In this document: positions 62,570-64,000 of the stretch, one piece after another
How positions within the stretch are numbered: position 1 is the first letter of the stretch
How the letters are laid out: every line of letters begins with the position of its first letter
From: Manduca sexta
Lineage: Eukaryota > Arthropoda > Insecta > Lepidoptera > Sphingidae
Length of the DNA: 64,000 nt
Assembly: GCF_014839805.1 (NCBI RefSeq)
Contig: NC_051123.1
Span: forward strand, 7,732,727 to 7,796,726
Direction of reading: 5' to 3'
The notes under the pieces: generated by a model
Told to the model about the DNA's origin: nothing
Databases searched by the model: none
What the model saw: only the letters and a program-made list of their open reading frames with translations
Made by a program: the position numbers and the translations under genes

Positions 62570-62755
62570 TGAGGAGTTTGTTTATTTGAACGCGATAATC
62601 TCAGGAACTACCTACTAAACTGATTTTATTTTTTTTCACTAATAGGAAACTACATTACTTTTGAATGTTATGAGCTACTTTTAATCCCGGGAAAATATTT
62701 ATCTCAGAAAAACTTTACCCCCGTGCGGAGCCGCAGGCGAAAGCTAGCGACTTAT
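62570..62755 (-). repeat. CAAA-tailed interspersed repeat, reverse orientation
   Basis: Read on the minus strand it opens 'gctagctttcgcctgcggct', contains 'agtagttcctgagattatcg' and ends in 'caaataaacaaac'. A shorter, diverged member of the family at 21228 and 26590. Confidence 0.6.
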
Positions 62756-62807
62756 ATATACACCTGGGTAGTTTAAAACTAAATCGATTGTTTACACACG
62801 CTATACG

Positions 62808-63211
62808 TAGGGCTGCCATCACCGAAATTGCCGACGTCGGATAAACACGGCAAATATCCGGGACATTTGGGCGAAATATGGGTTTTTCTACGGACACCTA
62901 TGAATTATTTTTTTGCGACACGCGGGGGCCACCTGTGGGAGCGTTTGAACGTCGACTATTTTGCCGTGCCTTTATGAATGCAGGTTATTATGAATGAATT
63001 TTCAACTAAAATTTATTTCAATTTATCTCTTATCTATAAAAAAAAAATATTTCCCCTGACAATAAAAGTGTCCTGGATACACTATCCAGGACACTTTTTT
63101 TTTTATACACCCGGTCAATTCTTAAAAGCCCCCGCCGCGCCGCGCCTTAGGCCCCGGGACGCTCTTCAAACTAGGACAAATCCGGAGAATTCCGGACGGA
63201 TGGCAGCCCTA
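62808..63211. mobile_element. MITE with TA target duplication (Tc1/mariner-like)
   Basis: The ends GGGCTGCCATC (62810-62820) and GATGGCAGCCC (63199-63209) are perfect inverted repeats flanked on both sides by TA. The length is 404 bp. It contains 'ccccgccgcgccgcgcctta' and a perfect hairpin at about 63065-63100 (arms of 16, beginning AAAAGTGTCCTGG). No transposase is coded. The TA duplication suggests movement by a mariner-type enzyme (inference). Confidence 0.65.
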
Positions 63212-63450
63212 GCTATTATAATATAGTTTATACCTACTACTTATACATAATGCCTTTATAACGATAAGATATAGATAAAATGCAAAATCATCATAACAAT
63301 GCATATTACGATGTATTGAACATAATTATTAAGATAGGTATGTTATGACCTCTAAAATAATAATTGTACATTTAGACATCCTGTTGACAACCTTACGTTA
63401 ATAGACTGCAGTTGGATTCATGTTGATAAATTTAATATCGACCATACCGC

Positions 63451-63478
63451 GAAATATATATATATATATATATATATT
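63451..63478. repeat. (AT)n microsatellite
   Basis: About 13 AT units next to the repeat that starts at 63480. Confidence 0.85.
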
Positions 63479-63479
63479 T

Positions 63480-63775
63480 CTCTGAATGATGAGACGAGTT
63501 TGCCGTTCGCCTGATGGTAAGCGATACGACCGCCCAGAAACAGTAGAAATACCATCCAACACTTTGAATTACAAAGTATTGTTTGTTATTTCACTGCGCT
63601 CGCCATCCTGAGACAGGAGATGTTAAGTCTTATTATGCCCCGTAGTTACACTGGCTTCGATGTTTTTGAAACCAGAACACACCAGTGACTACACACTGCT
63701 GCTTGGCGACAGAAATAGAAATATCGGAGGTACCTACTCAGGCGGACTCTCACATATGAGAAGCTACCAGTCAAA
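63480..63775 (+). repeat. Common lepidopteran interspersed repeat
   Basis: It has 'cgcctgatggtaagcgatac', 'aacagtagaaataccatcca', 'attacaaagtattgtttg', 'cgctcgccatcctgagaca', and 'acctactcaggcggac' near its right part. This block order recurs in many lepidopteran genomes (known from general familiarity; not searched). Probably the 3' part of a LINE. The last ~220 bases of the window after it hold another 'aaactagttttcgg' repeat start. Confidence 0.6.
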
Positions 63776-64000
63776 CTTAACTTAAAACTTAGAATCAATA
63801 TTATTATAATAATATTAGTTCCTGTATCGGTAATACTCATAATATTTGGTATCGAAAATAAACTAGTTTTCGGATTGTATAGTCGTTTTTGTATATTATT
63901 TTTCTTCCGGCGTTAGAATATTTGGTTTTGTTCGAATCGCCTTGTGTGGAAGTTGAATTTGTAATGAAAATCACTATTTAGCTGTAGAACAGGATTTTAC

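Overview
This is a stretch of insect nuclear genome, almost certainly from a moth or butterfly (Lepidoptera). It is AT-rich. Genes are split by introns with GT...AG borders. Many short repeats are of kinds common in lepidopteran genomes: tRNA-derived SINEs, elements opening with a 'gcccgcggctccgcccgcg' head and ending in a CAAA-rich tail, and small inverted-repeat elements. No rRNA gene, true tRNA, CRISPR array or bacterial-type operon was found.

Layout from left to right: a GMC oxidoreductase (+, 2035-6913); two exons of an unrecognised gene (+, 9346-9973); the first coding exon of Flotillin-2 (-, 10644-10692), whose remaining exons are not visible; protein phosphatase 4 catalytic subunit (+, 11317-14962); SIRT4 (-, 16847-18644); Elongator subunit ELP5 (+, 19683-20390/20415); a repeat-rich gap; eIF4H (-, 24411-30405); a near full-length LINE of the RNase H-bearing I type (+, 31374-37033); MYBBP1A (+, 37107-43100); the ubiquitin-conjugating enzyme UBE2G1 with a duplicated last exon (+, 44697-49194); RAD9 (-, 50470-53332); a THAP-domain protein (+, 54006-54573); a repeat-rich tail with two weak gene candidates; and the last two exons of an unrecognised, probably secreted protein (-, 60322-61072). 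The recognised genes are mostly housekeeping: protein phosphatase, mitochondrial sirtuin, tRNA modification, translation initiation, ribosome biogenesis, ubiquitin transfer and DNA-damage checkpoint. They are neighbours, not one pathway. Several pairs are head to head (Flo2/PP4, SIRT4/ELP5, eIF4H/MYBBP1A, RAD9/THAP) and others converge.

The most important caveat for a user is that several clearly conserved genes are broken by single- or double-base length changes, mostly in short homopolymers: ELP5, eIF4H, MYBBP1A, UBE2G1, RAD9, the THAP gene and the LINE. GMC, PP4 and SIRT4 are intact. The pattern looks more like residual indel error in the assembly than gene decay, so coding calls here should be checked against reads or transcripts. 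No wholly new biological system was found. The most interesting biology is the duplicated alternative last exon of UBE2G1, the LINE inserted about 70 bp upstream of the MYBBP1A start codon, the apparently huge first intron of Flo2 containing a whole GMC gene, a GC-AG intron in MYBBP1A, and a 75-bp near-perfect palindrome at 59576-59650.
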